A stretch of 64,000 nt of DNA from Streptomyces sp. SAI-127 (GCF_029894425.1 NZ_JARXYJ010000001.1:4464001-4528000); one strand, 5' to 3'; positions 45,021 through 54,255 are shown, counted from the first letter of the stretch. Made by a program: numbers and translations. Notes: a model not told the origin generated them from the sequence alone.

Positions 45021-46049
45021 CTACGCCGAGTCCCGGACCACCAGTTCGGTCGGGAGGATCACCCCGGCCGTGTCCTCGCCGGCGATCTGGGCGAGGAGCA
45101 TGCGGACCATCTCGGCACTGATGCGGTCGAAGGGCTGGCGCATGGTGGTGAGGGCGGGGGCGCCGGCGGTGGCCGCGGGTGAGTCGTCGAAGCCGCCCAC
45201 GGTGATGTCGCCGGGGACCGAACGCCCGGCCTGCTGAAGGACGTTGACGACACCCAGGGCCATGAGGTCGGAGGCGACGAAGACGGCGTCCATGTCGGGG
45301 GCCTGGGCCAGCAGGCGGCGGGCCGCCCGTTCACCGCCGCTGCGCCGGAAGTCGCCCTCGACCACGAGCGCCGGGTCGTAGGGCAGGCCCGCCTCCGCGA
45401 GCACGTCCCGGTAGCCGGCCAGCCGGTCGGGGCCGCCCGGCATGTCCAGCGGCCCGGTGACCATGCCGATACGGCGCCGGCCCCCCGTGAGCAGATGGCG
45501 GACCATCTCCTGCGCGCCCTCGCGGTCGGCGGCCGCCACGTAACTCACCTTGGAGCCGAGCCCTATCGGCTTGCCGCAGACCACCAACGGGATCCCGGCG
45601 TCGTGGAGTTCGGCGGCGACCGGGTCGCCGCTGTGGTTGGAGAGCAGCAGCACGCCGTCGACATGACCCGAAGTGATGTACCGGGTCAGCCGGCGCCGGT
45701 CGTCGTCGCTCTCGGCCAGCATCAGCAGCAGCGGGATGTCGTGCTGGGCGAGCCGCTCGGTGCAACCCCGCAGCAGGACGTTGAAGTTGGGGTCCTCGAA
45801 GAACTTCTCCTGGGGCTCCGTCAGCAGGAACGCCACCGAGTCCGACCGGCCGGTACTGAGGCTGCGCGCATGCCGGTTGACCACGTAACCGGTCTTCCTG
45901 ATGGCGGCCTCCACGGCCCGCCGGGCGGCGGGCGAGACGTAGTGGCCGCCGTTCAGGAAGCGGGAGACGGTGCCCCGCGAGACGCCCGCCTCCCGGGCCA
46001 CGTCGTGGATGGTCGGAGGCCTTCGGCGTCCGTTCGCGCTGGTGGTCAT
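45021..46049 (-). CDS. LacI-family transcriptional regulator of the galactan operon
   Basis: The 342-residue protein starts with a LacI helix-turn-helix (IHDVAREAGVSRGTVSRFLNGGHYVSPAARRAVEAAI) followed by the RHARSLSTGRSDSVAFLL hinge region, and ends with a periplasmic-binding-protein-type sugar domain. It is the last gene of the leftward SBP-permease-permease-LacI operon (31 bases after the permease stop) and would control it. Two matching operator-like sites lie between the operon and the divergent GH53 gene. Confidence 0.93.
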   Translation of the reverse strand: MTTSANGRRRPPTIHDVAREAGVSRGTVSRFLNGGHYVSPAARRAVEAAIRKTGYVVNRHARSLSTGRSDSVAFLLTEPQEKFFEDPNFNVLLRGCTERLAQHDIPLLLMLAESDDDRRRLTRYITSGHVDGVLLLSNHSGDPVAAELHDAGIPLVVCGKPIGLGSKVSYVAAADREGAQEMVRHLLTGGRRRIGMVTGPLDMPGGPDRLAGYRDVLAEAGLPYDPALVVEGDFRRSGGERAARRLLAQAPDMDAVFVASDLMALGVVNVLQQAGRSVPGDITVGGFDDSPAATAGAPALTTMRQPFDRISAEMVRMLLAQIAGEDTAGVILPTELVVRDSA

Positions 46050-46080
46050 GTTCCTCGTTCGTGAAAGGGGGTCCGGGGCC

Positions 46081-46959
46081 TCAGGCCTTGACCGAGCCGC
46101 TGAGCAGGTCCAGGGACCAGAACCGCTGGATCACCAGGAAGAGCCCGATCAACGGGAGGATCGCGAGCAGACAGCCGGTGATGACCAGGGTGTAGAGGGC
46201 CGGCTGCGAGGCGCCCTGCGCGAGCAGCGTGTAGAGGCCGAGGGTGATCGGGAACTTCTCGTCGTCGGCGAGCATCACGTAGGGCAGCAGGAAGTTGTTC
46301 CAGATGCCGACGAACTGGAAGAGGAACACCGTGATCAGGCCCGGCATCATCATCGGTACGGCGATCCGCGAGAAGATCCTCCACTCGCTCGCGCCGTCCA
46401 TGCGGGCCGCCTCCATCAGCTCGGCGGGCACCGAGGCGGACGCGTAGATGCGGACCAGGTAGACGCCGTACGGCGAGAGGATCGACGGCAGCAGCATCGA
46501 CCAGTACGAGTCGGCCATGCCCAGCTTCGACAGCAGCAGGTACTGCGGTACGGCGAGCACGATGGACGGCACCAGGACGCCGGCCAGGATCATCTTGAAG
46601 ATGGCCTCACGGCCCCGGAAGGCGAACCGGCCGAGCGCGTAGCCGCCGGCGGCGGAGACCGCGGCCGAGAGCAGGGCGCCGAAACCGGCGTAGAAGGCCG
46701 AGTTGGCCATCCACTTCCAGAAGATGCCGTCGCGGTAGTCCGTCAGGTCGCTCAGGTTCTGGAGGAAGCCGCTGCCGGGGGCGAAGGTGAAGGTGGAGAA
46801 GAGTTCCGACCGGTCCTTGGTCGCCGCGATGACCACCCAGGCGATGGGGATCAGGCAGTACAGGGCGCCGAGGACGAGCACGATCGTCGGTACCCAGGCC
46901 GTACGCCGTGCTTTGGCGGCCCTGCCGGTGGTGTCGGCGGTGAGGGTGAGGGGGGTCAT
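46081..46959 (-). CDS. Carbohydrate ABC transporter permease (MalG type)
   Basis: The 292-residue protein has six helices and the ATPase-contact loop EAARMDGASEWRIFSRIAVPMM (EAA motif), typical of the second sugar permease. The N-terminus has a 20-residue cytoplasmic tail before TM1. Its ATG overlaps the stop of the upstream permease (ATGA). No ATPase gene is present; streptomycete sugar transporters of this kind usually use the shared ATPase MsiK. Confidence 0.94.
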   Translation of the reverse strand: MTPLTLTADTTGRAAKARRTAWVPTIVLVLGALYCLIPIAWVVIAATKDRSELFSTFTFAPGSGFLQNLSDLTDYRDGIFWKWMANSAFYAGFGALLSAAVSAAGGYALGRFAFRGREAIFKMILAGVLVPSIVLAVPQYLLLSKLGMADSYWSMLLPSILSPYGVYLVRIYASASVPAELMEAARMDGASEWRIFSRIAVPMMMPGLITVFLFQFVGIWNNFLLPYVMLADDEKFPITLGLYTLLAQGASQPALYTLVITGCLLAILPLIGLFLVIQRFWSLDLLSGSVKA

Positions 46960-47951
46960 GCCCGGTCCTCCCGGGTGTAGCGGTCGGAGATGCGCAGCAG
47001 GGTGAAGGAGAGGACGAACGTGGCCAGGGCCAGGACGACCGCGGTGGCGGAGGCACCGTAGATGTCGGACTGCAGGAAGGCCTTGTCGTAGATGGCCATC
47101 AGGGGGCTCCACGAGCTGGGCAGACCGTTGGTCAGGGGCTTGAGGGCCATCGGCTCGGTGAAGACCTGGAGGGTGGCGATCACCGAGAAGAAGAAGGTGA
47201 GCACCAGGGAGGGCATCACGATCGGGATCTTGATCTTCAGGGCGATGTCGAGGTTCGACGCGCCGTCGATCCTGGCCGCCTCGTAGATGTCCGGCGGGAT
47301 CGCCCGCAGGGCGGTGTAGATGACGATCATGTTGAAGCCGGTGCCGCCCCAGACCGCGATGTTCGCGAAGGAGAGGTAGAGGTTGCCGCCGTCGAACAGG
47401 TCGGGCTGCGGGAGGCCGAACTTGTCGAGCAGGTAGTAGAAGGGGCTGACGTCCGGCAGGTAGAGGAAGCCCCACATCAGGGCGGCGATGATGCCCGGCA
47501 CCGCGTAGGGCAGGAAGATCATCAGCCGGGCGAAGGGCGCGCTGCGCGCCTTCGGGGTGTCCAGCATCAGCGCGAACAGCAGCGCGAGGCCCAGCATGGT
47601 CGGGATGACGATGAGGCCGTAGCCGGCGGCGCGCAGCACGCTGTCGCCGAACTCGGAGTCCTTGAGGACGTCGGTGTAGTTGCCGATGCCGTTCCAGACC
47701 TGTGAGCGGGCACCCTTGCCGAGGCCGATGCCCTTGACCTGGACCCTGTGCAGGCTCAGCCAGATCGCGTACCCGATGGGCACCACGGTGAAGGCGGCGA
47801 AAAGGGTCAGGGTGGGCACCAGGAACCAGTACGGTGCGCTGCGGCCACGGCGGCGGGGGCGGCTGGGGCGGACGGACTGGGCGGCGCCGGTGCCGTCCGC
47901 CAAGGGCCCGACCTCGGTGAGGTCGGAGCCCTTGAGCGGAGCGCTGGTCAT
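46956..47951 (-). CDS. Carbohydrate ABC transporter permease (MalF type)
   Basis: The 331-residue protein has a cytoplasmic N-terminus of ~40 residues, six helices and the EAA loop EAARIDGASNLDIALKIKIPIVMP. The stretch YWFLVPTLTLFAAFTVVPIGYAIWLSLH is the usual TM1 of such permeases. It begins inside the stop of the binding-protein gene (ATGA) and ends inside the next permease start, so the operon is translationally coupled. Confidence 0.94.
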   Translation of the reverse strand: MTSAPLKGSDLTEVGPLADGTGAAQSVRPSRPRRRGRSAPYWFLVPTLTLFAAFTVVPIGYAIWLSLHRVQVKGIGLGKGARSQVWNGIGNYTDVLKDSEFGDSVLRAAGYGLIVIPTMLGLALLFALMLDTPKARSAPFARLMIFLPYAVPGIIAALMWGFLYLPDVSPFYYLLDKFGLPQPDLFDGGNLYLSFANIAVWGGTGFNMIVIYTALRAIPPDIYEAARIDGASNLDIALKIKIPIVMPSLVLTFFFSVIATLQVFTEPMALKPLTNGLPSSWSPLMAIYDKAFLQSDIYGASATAVVLALATFVLSFTLLRISDRYTREDRA

Positions 47952-49279
47952 GCCTCGGTCACCTCGAAGCCCTGCTTCTTCATGTCGGCGAAGGTCTTCG
48001 ACTGCACGGTGGCCAGGGCCGAGTCGAACTGGGACTCCTTCTTCGCCTTGGTGGCCTTGCCGAACGCGTCCTGGAAGGTGGTGTAGGCCGTGTTGACGTT
48101 GGGGCCCCAGGCTGCGGCGGCGGTGGTCGCGGCGATCTCGCCGGCCGTCGTGTAGAAGTCCGCCTGGTTGGAGAAGAACTCCGGCGTGGTGAGGACGTTC
48201 CCGGACTGGCCCTTCGTGGCGGCCGGGTAGATCGCGACCTCCTTGACCAGGGCGGCCAGCGCCTCCGGGTCGGTGTTCAGCCAGGTGGCGAACTTGGCGG
48301 CGGCCTCGGCGTGCTGGGAGTCGGTGGAGACACCGGTGGAGGAACCGCCCCAGCTGCCGGTGACGTTCTCGCCGGACTTCCACTGCGGCAGCGGGGCCAT
48401 GCGCCACTTGCCCTTGGTGTCGGGGGCGGAGGAGACCAGCACACCGGGCGCCCAGACGGCGGAGACCCAGGCCAGGTGGGTGCCCTTGTTGAGGGCGTTG
48501 TTCCAGGCCGGGGTGTACATCGGCTGGTTGTCGATGACGCCCTCCTGCACCAGGCCGCCCCAGAACTCGGCGACCTGCTTGGTGGCCGCGTCGTCGATGC
48601 CGACGCTCCACTTGCCGGCCGAGTCGACGGTCCACCACTTGCCGCCGGCCTGCTGGGCGAGGCCCGCGAACAGACCGGGGTCGTTGGAGGAGAACGTGGT
48701 CAAGTAGGCGTCCGGGACGGCCTTCTTGGCGGCGCGGGCGGTCTCGGCGAACTCCGTCCAGGTCTTCGGGACGCTGAGTCCGTGCTTCTTGAAGAGGTCC
48801 TCGCGGTAGTAGAACATCAGCGGCCCGGCGTCCTGCGGGATCGCGTAGAGCGCGTCCGTGCCGAGGGTGACCATGCCCCACAGGCCCTCGGCGAAGCTGG
48901 ACTTGGTGTCGCCCGCGTACTTGGTGATGTCGGCCAGGACGTCGTTGGAGACCAGGGTCGGCAGGGACTGGTACTCGACCTGGATGAGGTCGGGGGCGTT
49001 GCCGGCCTTCTTCGCGGTGATCAGCTTGGAGACGATCTCGCCGCCGCTGGCCTGCTTGGACACGGTCACCGTGATGTCCGGGTTCTTCTTGTTCCAGATC
49101 GCGGCGACCTTCTCCATGTTCGGAGCCCACGACCAGTAGGTCAGCTTGACCGGCCCGCTGCTCCCGCCGGAGTCCTTGTCGTCGGAACCGCCGCAGGCGG
49201 CGAGGGTGCTCGTGAGGCCGAGGGCTGTGGCCCCGGCAAGGATGCTGCGCCTGCTGATCTGGCGGCGGTTGATCGACAT
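47948..49279 (-). CDS. Carbohydrate ABC transporter substrate-binding lipoprotein
   Basis: The 443-residue protein has an N-terminal signal with twin arginines (RRQISRRSILAG) and a lipobox LAAC (C29), then a family-1 sugar-binding fold (VKLTYWSWAPNMEKVAAIWNKKNPDI, GLWGMVTLGTDALYAIPQDAG). The ATG at 49279 was chosen because GGGGAG lies six bases upstream; an in-frame ATG two codons earlier overlaps that site. It is first in its operon and divergent from a galactanase gene, so galactan oligosaccharides are the likely cargo. Confidence 0.93.
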   Translation of the reverse strand: MSINRRQISRRSILAGATALGLTSTLAACGGSDDKDSGGSSGPVKLTYWSWAPNMEKVAAIWNKKNPDITVTVSKQASGGEIVSKLITAKKAGNAPDLIQVEYQSLPTLVSNDVLADITKYAGDTKSSFAEGLWGMVTLGTDALYAIPQDAGPLMFYYREDLFKKHGLSVPKTWTEFAETARAAKKAVPDAYLTTFSSNDPGLFAGLAQQAGGKWWTVDSAGKWSVGIDDAATKQVAEFWGGLVQEGVIDNQPMYTPAWNNALNKGTHLAWVSAVWAPGVLVSSAPDTKGKWRMAPLPQWKSGENVTGSWGGSSTGVSTDSQHAEAAAKFATWLNTDPEALAALVKEVAIYPAATKGQSGNVLTTPEFFSNQADFYTTAGEIAATTAAAAWGPNVNTAYTTFQDAFGKATKAKKESQFDSALATVQSKTFADMKKQGFEVTEA

Positions 49280-49395
49280 CTTCATCTCCCCTGACTTGGA
49301 ACCAGCCGTCCCGCACGTCCCGCGTACGCGGCAACCGCCGTGGGGGGAGGTTCTGCGGACGTGACCGAGAGGCTGTGCGCGAGGGCCGCGCGGCT

Positions 49396-49411
49396 CTGTG
49401 ATCGTGCACAG
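49396..49411. promoter_or_regulatory. LacI-type operator 1 of the galactan regulon
   Basis: CTGTGATCGTGCACAG contains TGTGnnCGnnCACA with a central CG, typical of LacI-family operators. It overlaps or immediately follows the -10 region of the leftward promoter. The same 16-mer occurs inverted at 49495. Confidence 0.75.
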
Positions 49412-49438
49412 TAGAGAATTGTTTCCGCCCCTTGTCAA
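49410..49438 (-). promoter_or_regulatory. Promoter of the galactan transporter operon
   Basis: On the minus strand TTGACA (49433-49438) and TCTACT (49410-49415) are separated by 17 bases, a consensus -35 and a fair -10. Operator 1 covers the -10 and the predicted start of transcription. Confidence 0.7.
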
Positions 49439-49494
49439 TGGCGGGGGCGTGGGGTTACCTACTTGTTGCTCGCCGATGACAGGGGCGAGGGGAG

Positions 49495-49510
49495 CTGTGC
49501 ACGATCACAG
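49495..49510. promoter_or_regulatory. LacI-type operator 2 of the galactan regulon
   Basis: CTGTGCACGATCACAG is the exact reverse complement of operator 1, 99 bases away. A partial third site, TGTGATCGTC, follows at 49526. The sites sit upstream of the GH53 gene, suggesting that one repressor controls both directions. Confidence 0.75.
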
Positions 49511-49641
49511 AAAATGAGGGTTTTTTGTGATCGTCAGGCGTTACGCCGACTCCCCTCGCCCCGCTCCCAGGCCTCCCCCCGGCCGCCGAGGTCACCACCG
49601 GGCCGGTATCCCCGTGACCGTCCGCGAAAGGACCCTTTGAC

Positions 49642-50781
49642 ATGCGCAGACGTACTGTCCTCTCCGCTGCCGGAGCCGCCGCGCTCGCCGTTCCCGTGCT
49701 GGGGGCGGCACCGGCCGTCGCCGCACCGGCCACCGTCCGGCGGGGCCGTCTGGAGATCCGGGGCGTGGACATCTCCTCGCTGCCGAAGAACGAGGACCAC
49801 GGCGCCGTGTACCGCACGGCCGACGGCCGCCGCGAAGACCCGGTCCGCCTGCTCGCTCAGTCAGGCGTCACCCACGCCCGCCTCAAGGTGTGGGTGAACC
49901 CGGCCGACGGCTACAACAACAAGGCGCACATCCTGCCGCTCGCCCGGCGCCTCAAGCGGGCCGGGGTCGGCATCTGGATCGACTTCCACTACTCGGACAG
50001 CTGGGCCGACCCCGCCCACCAGACCAAGCCGGCCGCCTGGGCGGACCTGGACGTGGCGGGCCTGACGCGCGCGGTGTACGACCACACGGCCGACGTCCTG
50101 GGAGCGCTGAAGCGGCAGGGCACCCCGGCTCAACTCGTGCAGATCGGCAACGAGTTGAACGGCGGCCTGATCTGGCCCGAGGGCAACTGGGAGCACTTCG
50201 ACACCATGACCGCCTTCCTCAAGGCCGGTCTGAGCGCGGCCCGCGACACCACCCCGCGGATCCGCACGATCCTGCACCTGGCGAACGGCGGCGACAACGG
50301 GCTGTACCGCTGGTGGTTCGACAACATGGTGGCGTACGGCGTCGACTTCGACATCATCGGGCTCTCGTACTACCCGTTCTGGCACGGCCCGATCACGAAC
50401 GCGGCCGCCAACATGGCGGACATCACCGCGCGTTACGGCAAGCCGTGCGTGATAGCCGAGACGGCGTACCCGTTCACGCTGGAGAGCGAGGACGACGTCA
50501 ACGACATCCTGAACGACCCCTCGCAGCTGACCGAGGGCTTCCCCGCCACGCCGGCGGGCCAGGCCGCGTGGCTGCGCGAGGTGGCCGACCTCGCGGCCGG
50601 TGTGCCGGACGGGCAGGGGCTGGGCTACTGCTACTGGGAGGGCCTGTGGACCTACCGCGCGGGCAGCGGCTGGGACCCGACGGACTCCTCCTCGGGCAAC
50701 GCATGGGAGAACCTGGCGCTGTTCGACTTCCAGGACCGGGCGCTGCCGGGGCTGCGGACGCTGGGGCGCTACCGGTCGTAG
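49642..50781 (+). CDS. Secreted GH53 endo-beta-1,4-galactanase
   Basis: The 379-residue protein has a twin-arginine-like signal (MRRRTVLSAAGAAALAVPV, cut near 28) and a GH53 catalytic domain: FHYSDSWADP, the acid/base E171 in QIGNELNGG and the nucleophile E273 in CVIAETAYPF. GH53 enzymes cut beta-1,4-galactan chains (arabinogalactan type I). Divergent from the sugar transporter operon with common operators, so it forms a galactan degradation-uptake unit. No cytoplasmic beta-galactosidase is present in the window. Confidence 0.93.
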   Translation: MRRRTVLSAAGAAALAVPVLGAAPAVAAPATVRRGRLEIRGVDISSLPKNEDHGAVYRTADGRREDPVRLLAQSGVTHARLKVWVNPADGYNNKAHILPLARRLKRAGVGIWIDFHYSDSWADPAHQTKPAAWADLDVAGLTRAVYDHTADVLGALKRQGTPAQLVQIGNELNGGLIWPEGNWEHFDTMTAFLKAGLSAARDTTPRIRTILHLANGGDNGLYRWWFDNMVAYGVDFDIIGLSYYPFWHGPITNAAANMADITARYGKPCVIAETAYPFTLESEDDVNDILNDPSQLTEGFPATPAGQAAWLREVADLAAGVPDGQGLGYCYWEGLWTYRAGSGWDPTDSSSGNAWENLALFDFQDRALPGLRTLGRYRS

Positions 50782-51115
50782 GACGGGCCACGGGGTTACA
50801 ACGGTTCGTTGAAGAACGTACATGGCGCCGTACTGGCTCGACGGCGATCGTGCGATCTGGGACGCCGGTACGGCGCCTGCGTGCGGGGCCCCCGCTCCAC
50901 CGCAGTGATGGTTCGGGGCTTCCCCGTCGCCTCTGGCCGTACCCATATGGACCGTTCGGGGCGTGCGGCCGAGCCGGACTCACTCCTGCTCAGTCAGGAG
51001 GAAAGGTGTAGTGGGCTACACCCCGCATACGCCGGGCAGCTCCCTCGTGGCGGTCGGCGGGCGGCGGAATCGTGGACGGTATCGAATCCGCCCCGAGAAA
51101 GGGTTGGCCACAGCC
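50782..51115. other. Intergenic region after the galactanase gene with one inverted repeat
   Basis: This 334-base stretch has no gene I can support. It holds a perfect 10-bp inverted repeat, GGCGCCGTAC (50824-50833) and GTACGGCGCC (50868-50877), with a 34-base spacer, perhaps the terminator of the galactanase gene or an operator of the next gene. The lipoprotein promoter is presumably in the last 100 bases. Confidence 0.45.
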
Positions 51116-51514
51116 ATGCGCCGTAGCCTCACCATCGCCACCGCCCTGACCGCCGTCGCCCTCACCGCCGTCCTCGCCACCGGCTGCGACCCCGACGACG
51201 TGGACAACTCCCTGGACTGCGTGTCGAACGCCGACACCATCGCCGACAGCGTCAAGGCCATCCACGAGGCCGGCTGGGACGCGGTGAAGGACCCCTCGAG
51301 GACCGACGAATCCATCGCCACGATCGACAAGAACGTCGACGAGATCAACAAGGCCCAAGGCGACTCGGCCGGCAGCGAGGTCGACAAGGCCGTCAAGGAC
51401 CTCGACCAGGCGATCGAGGACTACAACAAGTCCATCCTCGACGGAGACACCCACCCGGACACCGGCAGGATCGACGCGGCGGCCGACCGGCTGAAGGACG
51501 TCTGCACCTCGTGA
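51116..51514 (+). CDS. Small putative lipoprotein, unknown function
   Basis: The 132-residue protein has a signal peptide with C24 in LATGCDPDD, a slightly atypical lipobox, followed by a helical, charged domain (SNADTIADSVKAIHEAG, NVDEINKAQGDSAGSEVDKAVKDLDQAIEDYNKS). It ends DRLKDVCTS; C24, C38 and the C-terminal cysteine are the only cysteines seen. No family recognised. It converges with the monooxygenase gene (two bases between stops). Confidence 0.7.
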   Translation: MRRSLTIATALTAVALTAVLATGCDPDDVDNSLDCVSNADTIADSVKAIHEAGWDAVKDPSRTDESIATIDKNVDEINKAQGDSAGSEVDKAVKDLDQAIEDYNKSILDGDTHPDTGRIDAAADRLKDVCTS

Positions 51515-51516
51515 GG

Positions 51517-52719
51517 CTAGCCGTGGGCCGCCGCCAGGTGGCGGGCGAGCCTCGGGGAGGCGAATTCCGTGCCGCACACGAAGCGCATCACCGGGCCGTA
51601 GGACGCCGCCGCCGGCAGGCCGGTGAAGTACAGGCCCGGAACGGAGGAGACGTATCCGGCGCCGAGCCTGGGCGTGCCCCGGCTGACGGCGAGGGCGGTG
51701 CGCAGTTCATGCCCGAGGAAGTCCATCGCGGCGAGGTCGACGCGGTAGCCGGTGGCCGCGATGACGTGGTCGGCGGCGAGGCGGTCCATGGCCCCGGTGC
51801 CGGTGAGGACCTCCAGGCTCGGGTGCCCCTGTGAGGCGTCCGCCTTGAGGATGCGGTCCACCTCGGTGACCTGCACCTTCCCCTCGAAGCGGTCGCGCAG
51901 CCACCACGCGCCGAGCGGGCCGAGGACCCGTCGGACCAGGAAGTGGCGGGCGCCGGCCGGGAGGTGGCGGTAGGAGTGCGGGTAGTAGGTCAGGGCCCAC
52001 AGCGACCAGGCCCGGCCGAAGGGCGACTCGGGGCGCAGCCTGGGCTGCTTCCACGGCGGTGCGCCGAAGGCCACGCTGCCGCGGCCGCGGGCGACCACCC
52101 TGACCTGCGCGCCCGCCTCCGCCGCCAGGGCGGCCGTCTCCAGCGCCGACTGGCCGGCGCCGACGACGATCAGCTCCTTGCCGGAGTAGCGGGTGAGGTC
52201 GTGGTGCTGGGAGCTGTGGGAGACCGGGCCGGTCGGGGCGGGTCCGTCGGGTGCGGCGGCGGCCAGCTCCGGGGGCAGGTGGGAGAGCCCCGACAGACCG
52301 GTGGCGACGACGACCGCCCGCGCGGTGAACGACTCCCCCGAGTCGAGCTTGAGCTGGAAACCCCCCTGCTCGCTCCGGTCCACGGCCACCACCCGCACCT
52401 GCTCCAGCTCGGGCACCAGCTTCTGCTGGAACCACTGGCCGTAGGCGATGAAGGTCTCCACGGGGACGATGTCCTCGTCCGTGACCAGCCGGGGGATCCC
52501 CGCCGCGTCGCAGTAGTCGACGAGGGTGTGCCCGTGCTGGGGCGCGTCGAGGTTGGAGGCGGCCGGGGTCGACTTGAGGAGCATGCCCGCGGGCATGTGG
52601 TCGCGCCAGCTGACCATGGGGTCGCCGAAGACGCGCACGGGTATGCCGCGCGCCCGCAGATGGGCCGCGGTCGACAGGCCGAAGGGCCCGGCACCGATGA
52701 CTGCTACCGGATGGATCAC
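51517..52719 (-). CDS. Flavin-dependent monooxygenase-like NAD(P)-binding protein
   Basis: The 400-residue protein has an FAD Rossmann motif VAVIGAGPFGLSTAAHL at the N-terminus, an RVFGDPMVSWRDHMPAGM substrate-side loop, ATGLSG, and a second NADPH-binding motif ELIVVGAGQSALETAALAAEAGAQV about residue 195. ATGYRVDLAAMDFLG near the C-terminus is typical of flavin-containing and N-hydroxylating monooxygenases. It follows an ATP-grasp gene by 50 bases in the same direction, suggesting a small biosynthetic pair. Confidence 0.88.
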   Translation of the reverse strand: MIHPVAVIGAGPFGLSTAAHLRARGIPVRVFGDPMVSWRDHMPAGMLLKSTPAASNLDAPQHGHTLVDYCDAAGIPRLVTDEDIVPVETFIAYGQWFQQKLVPELEQVRVVAVDRSEQGGFQLKLDSGESFTARAVVVATGLSGLSHLPPELAAAAPDGPAPTGPVSHSSQHHDLTRYSGKELIVVGAGQSALETAALAAEAGAQVRVVARGRGSVAFGAPPWKQPRLRPESPFGRAWSLWALTYYPHSYRHLPAGARHFLVRRVLGPLGAWWLRDRFEGKVQVTEVDRILKADASQGHPSLEVLTGTGAMDRLAADHVIAATGYRVDLAAMDFLGHELRTALAVSRGTPRLGAGYVSSVPGLYFTGLPAAASYGPVMRFVCGTEFASPRLARHLAAAHG

Positions 52720-52769
52720 GAAGTCCCTCCCCAGGACGTCACTTCGTCACTTCGTGGTGGTTCCGCTGT

Positions 52770-54029
52770 TCAGTTGGTCGTGCCGCCGCGGCGGTTGGCC
52801 CGCCACAGCTGGTAGAGGTGCTTGGCACCCGGCCGCACGAAGCGCCCGAGCATCGTGAGGAACGGCAGCGGGTCGTCACCCGCGAGCCAGGCCAGCTCGG
52901 TCCCGCTGGGCCGCTTCGGCGCGTGCGGTGTCGTATAGCCGCTGCGGCGGTAGGCGAGCAGGGCGGGCAGGTCGATGTTCTCCACGACATAGCGGTGACC
53001 GGCCCGCTGTTCCCCCTCCGGAACGGCACGTCCGGTCAGATCCAGGTGCATGGCGCGGACGACGTCCACCGCCGACTCGCTCTCGAAGAGCCGGAACTGG
53101 GCGCCCATGCGGGGGTTGAAGTCGAGCAGTTTGTACTGACCGTCGCGCCGGTCGAAGCGCAGGTCGAGGTCGATGATGCCGGTGTAGCCGATCTGTTTGA
53201 TGAACCGTGCGGCGAGGTCCGCGAGTTCCGGGTTGTCGACGACGTACGCGTTGGCCGTCATGCCCGCGTGCGGCGGCCAGGAGCGGACCTTGACGCCGGT
53301 GAAGATGGCCAGCGGTGTGGAGTCGCGGTCGAAGTAGGCGTGCACGATCCAGTCCTCGGCCTCCTCTCGCGGCAGGTACTCCTGGAGGATCACCCCGGGC
53401 CGCTCACCCCAGTCACGGGCGAGGGCGAGCAGCCCTTCACGGGTGGCGATGCGCGTGGTGCCGCTGACCGCGGGCCGCCGGCGCCGTACGAACGCCTCGC
53501 GGTTCTTGGCCACCACCGGGAAACGGGCCTTCTCGGCGAAGTCCACGATGTCTTCGTACGACTGCGGGAAGGCGGCCTCCGGGCTCGCGATCCCGTGTTC
53601 CACGCACAGTTCGTGCAGGCCCTGTTTGCTGGCCAGCCGGCGGGGCAGGCCGGGCTCCACGCGCGGGAAGAGGAAGCGGCCGAAGAGGTCGTTCTGGTGC
53701 TCGGCGATCAGGACCGCCGCCTCCTCGTCGGTCGGTACCAGGACGGCGGGGCGGCCGATGCGGCGCCCGATCCGGATCAGTCCCTCGATCAGCCGGCCCG
53801 GGTCCTCGGTGCCGGTCGTCGGCCAGACGAACGCGCGGGTGAGGTACCGGGAGGCGGCCGCGGGCGTGTAGCGGTCCTCCGTGATGGCGTACATGGGCAC
53901 GCCCAGGCGGCCCAGACTGCGGATCGCGCCGACTCCGCCGTGGTGCAGCGGGTAGTCGCCGAACTTGACGATCAGGGCCGGCACCTCACGATCGGCCTCG
54001 AATGGCACACTGCTCGCGCTTCTGGCCAC
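52770..54029 (-). CDS. ATP-grasp carboxylate-amine ligase-like protein
   Basis: The 419-residue protein has an N-terminal Rossmann-like part (IVKFGDYPLHHGGVGAIRSLGRLG, VLVPTDEEAAVLIAEHQ) and an ATP-grasp domain: KARFPVVAKNRE (ATP lysine), PGVILQEYLPREEAEDWIVHAYFD, and the metal-binding LDLDLRFDRRDGQYKLLDFNPRMG. These enzymes join a carboxylate to an amine using ATP. Start is a GTG at 54029. With the following monooxygenase it probably makes or modifies a peptide-like small molecule; the product is unknown. Confidence 0.87.
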   Translation of the reverse strand: MARSASSVPFEADREVPALIVKFGDYPLHHGGVGAIRSLGRLGVPMYAITEDRYTPAAASRYLTRAFVWPTTGTEDPGRLIEGLIRIGRRIGRPAVLVPTDEEAAVLIAEHQNDLFGRFLFPRVEPGLPRRLASKQGLHELCVEHGIASPEAAFPQSYEDIVDFAEKARFPVVAKNREAFVRRRRPAVSGTTRIATREGLLALARDWGERPGVILQEYLPREEAEDWIVHAYFDRDSTPLAIFTGVKVRSWPPHAGMTANAYVVDNPELADLAARFIKQIGYTGIIDLDLRFDRRDGQYKLLDFNPRMGAQFRLFESESAVDVVRAMHLDLTGRAVPEGEQRAGHRYVVENIDLPALLAYRRSGYTTPHAPKRPSGTELAWLAGDDPLPFLTMLGRFVRPGAKHLYQLWRANRRGGTTN

Positions 54030-54255
54030 GGTCCCCCCACGCGTCCCCCAACGGACGCGATCCCACCCATCCCGTCCGTACTCGCAAAGGACGCTAAGCC
54101 GGAATGGAAGCCTCCGAGTATCCCGTAACGGGACATTGCGAACTCTTTAGTCACTCTGCTGTCCCTCGAGGCACTGCCGCGACAGACGACTCGGACGTAA
54201 CGTGTGCCGCGACCACCTGCACCGCACGGCATGCGCGAGAGTGAGGCAGCACCCC

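Noticed and set aside
46956..49409. An 817-residue leftward frame running into the MalF-type permease
   Set aside because: The upstream part is the binding-protein gene in a wrong frame. The permease starts at an ATG overlapping the binding-protein stop.
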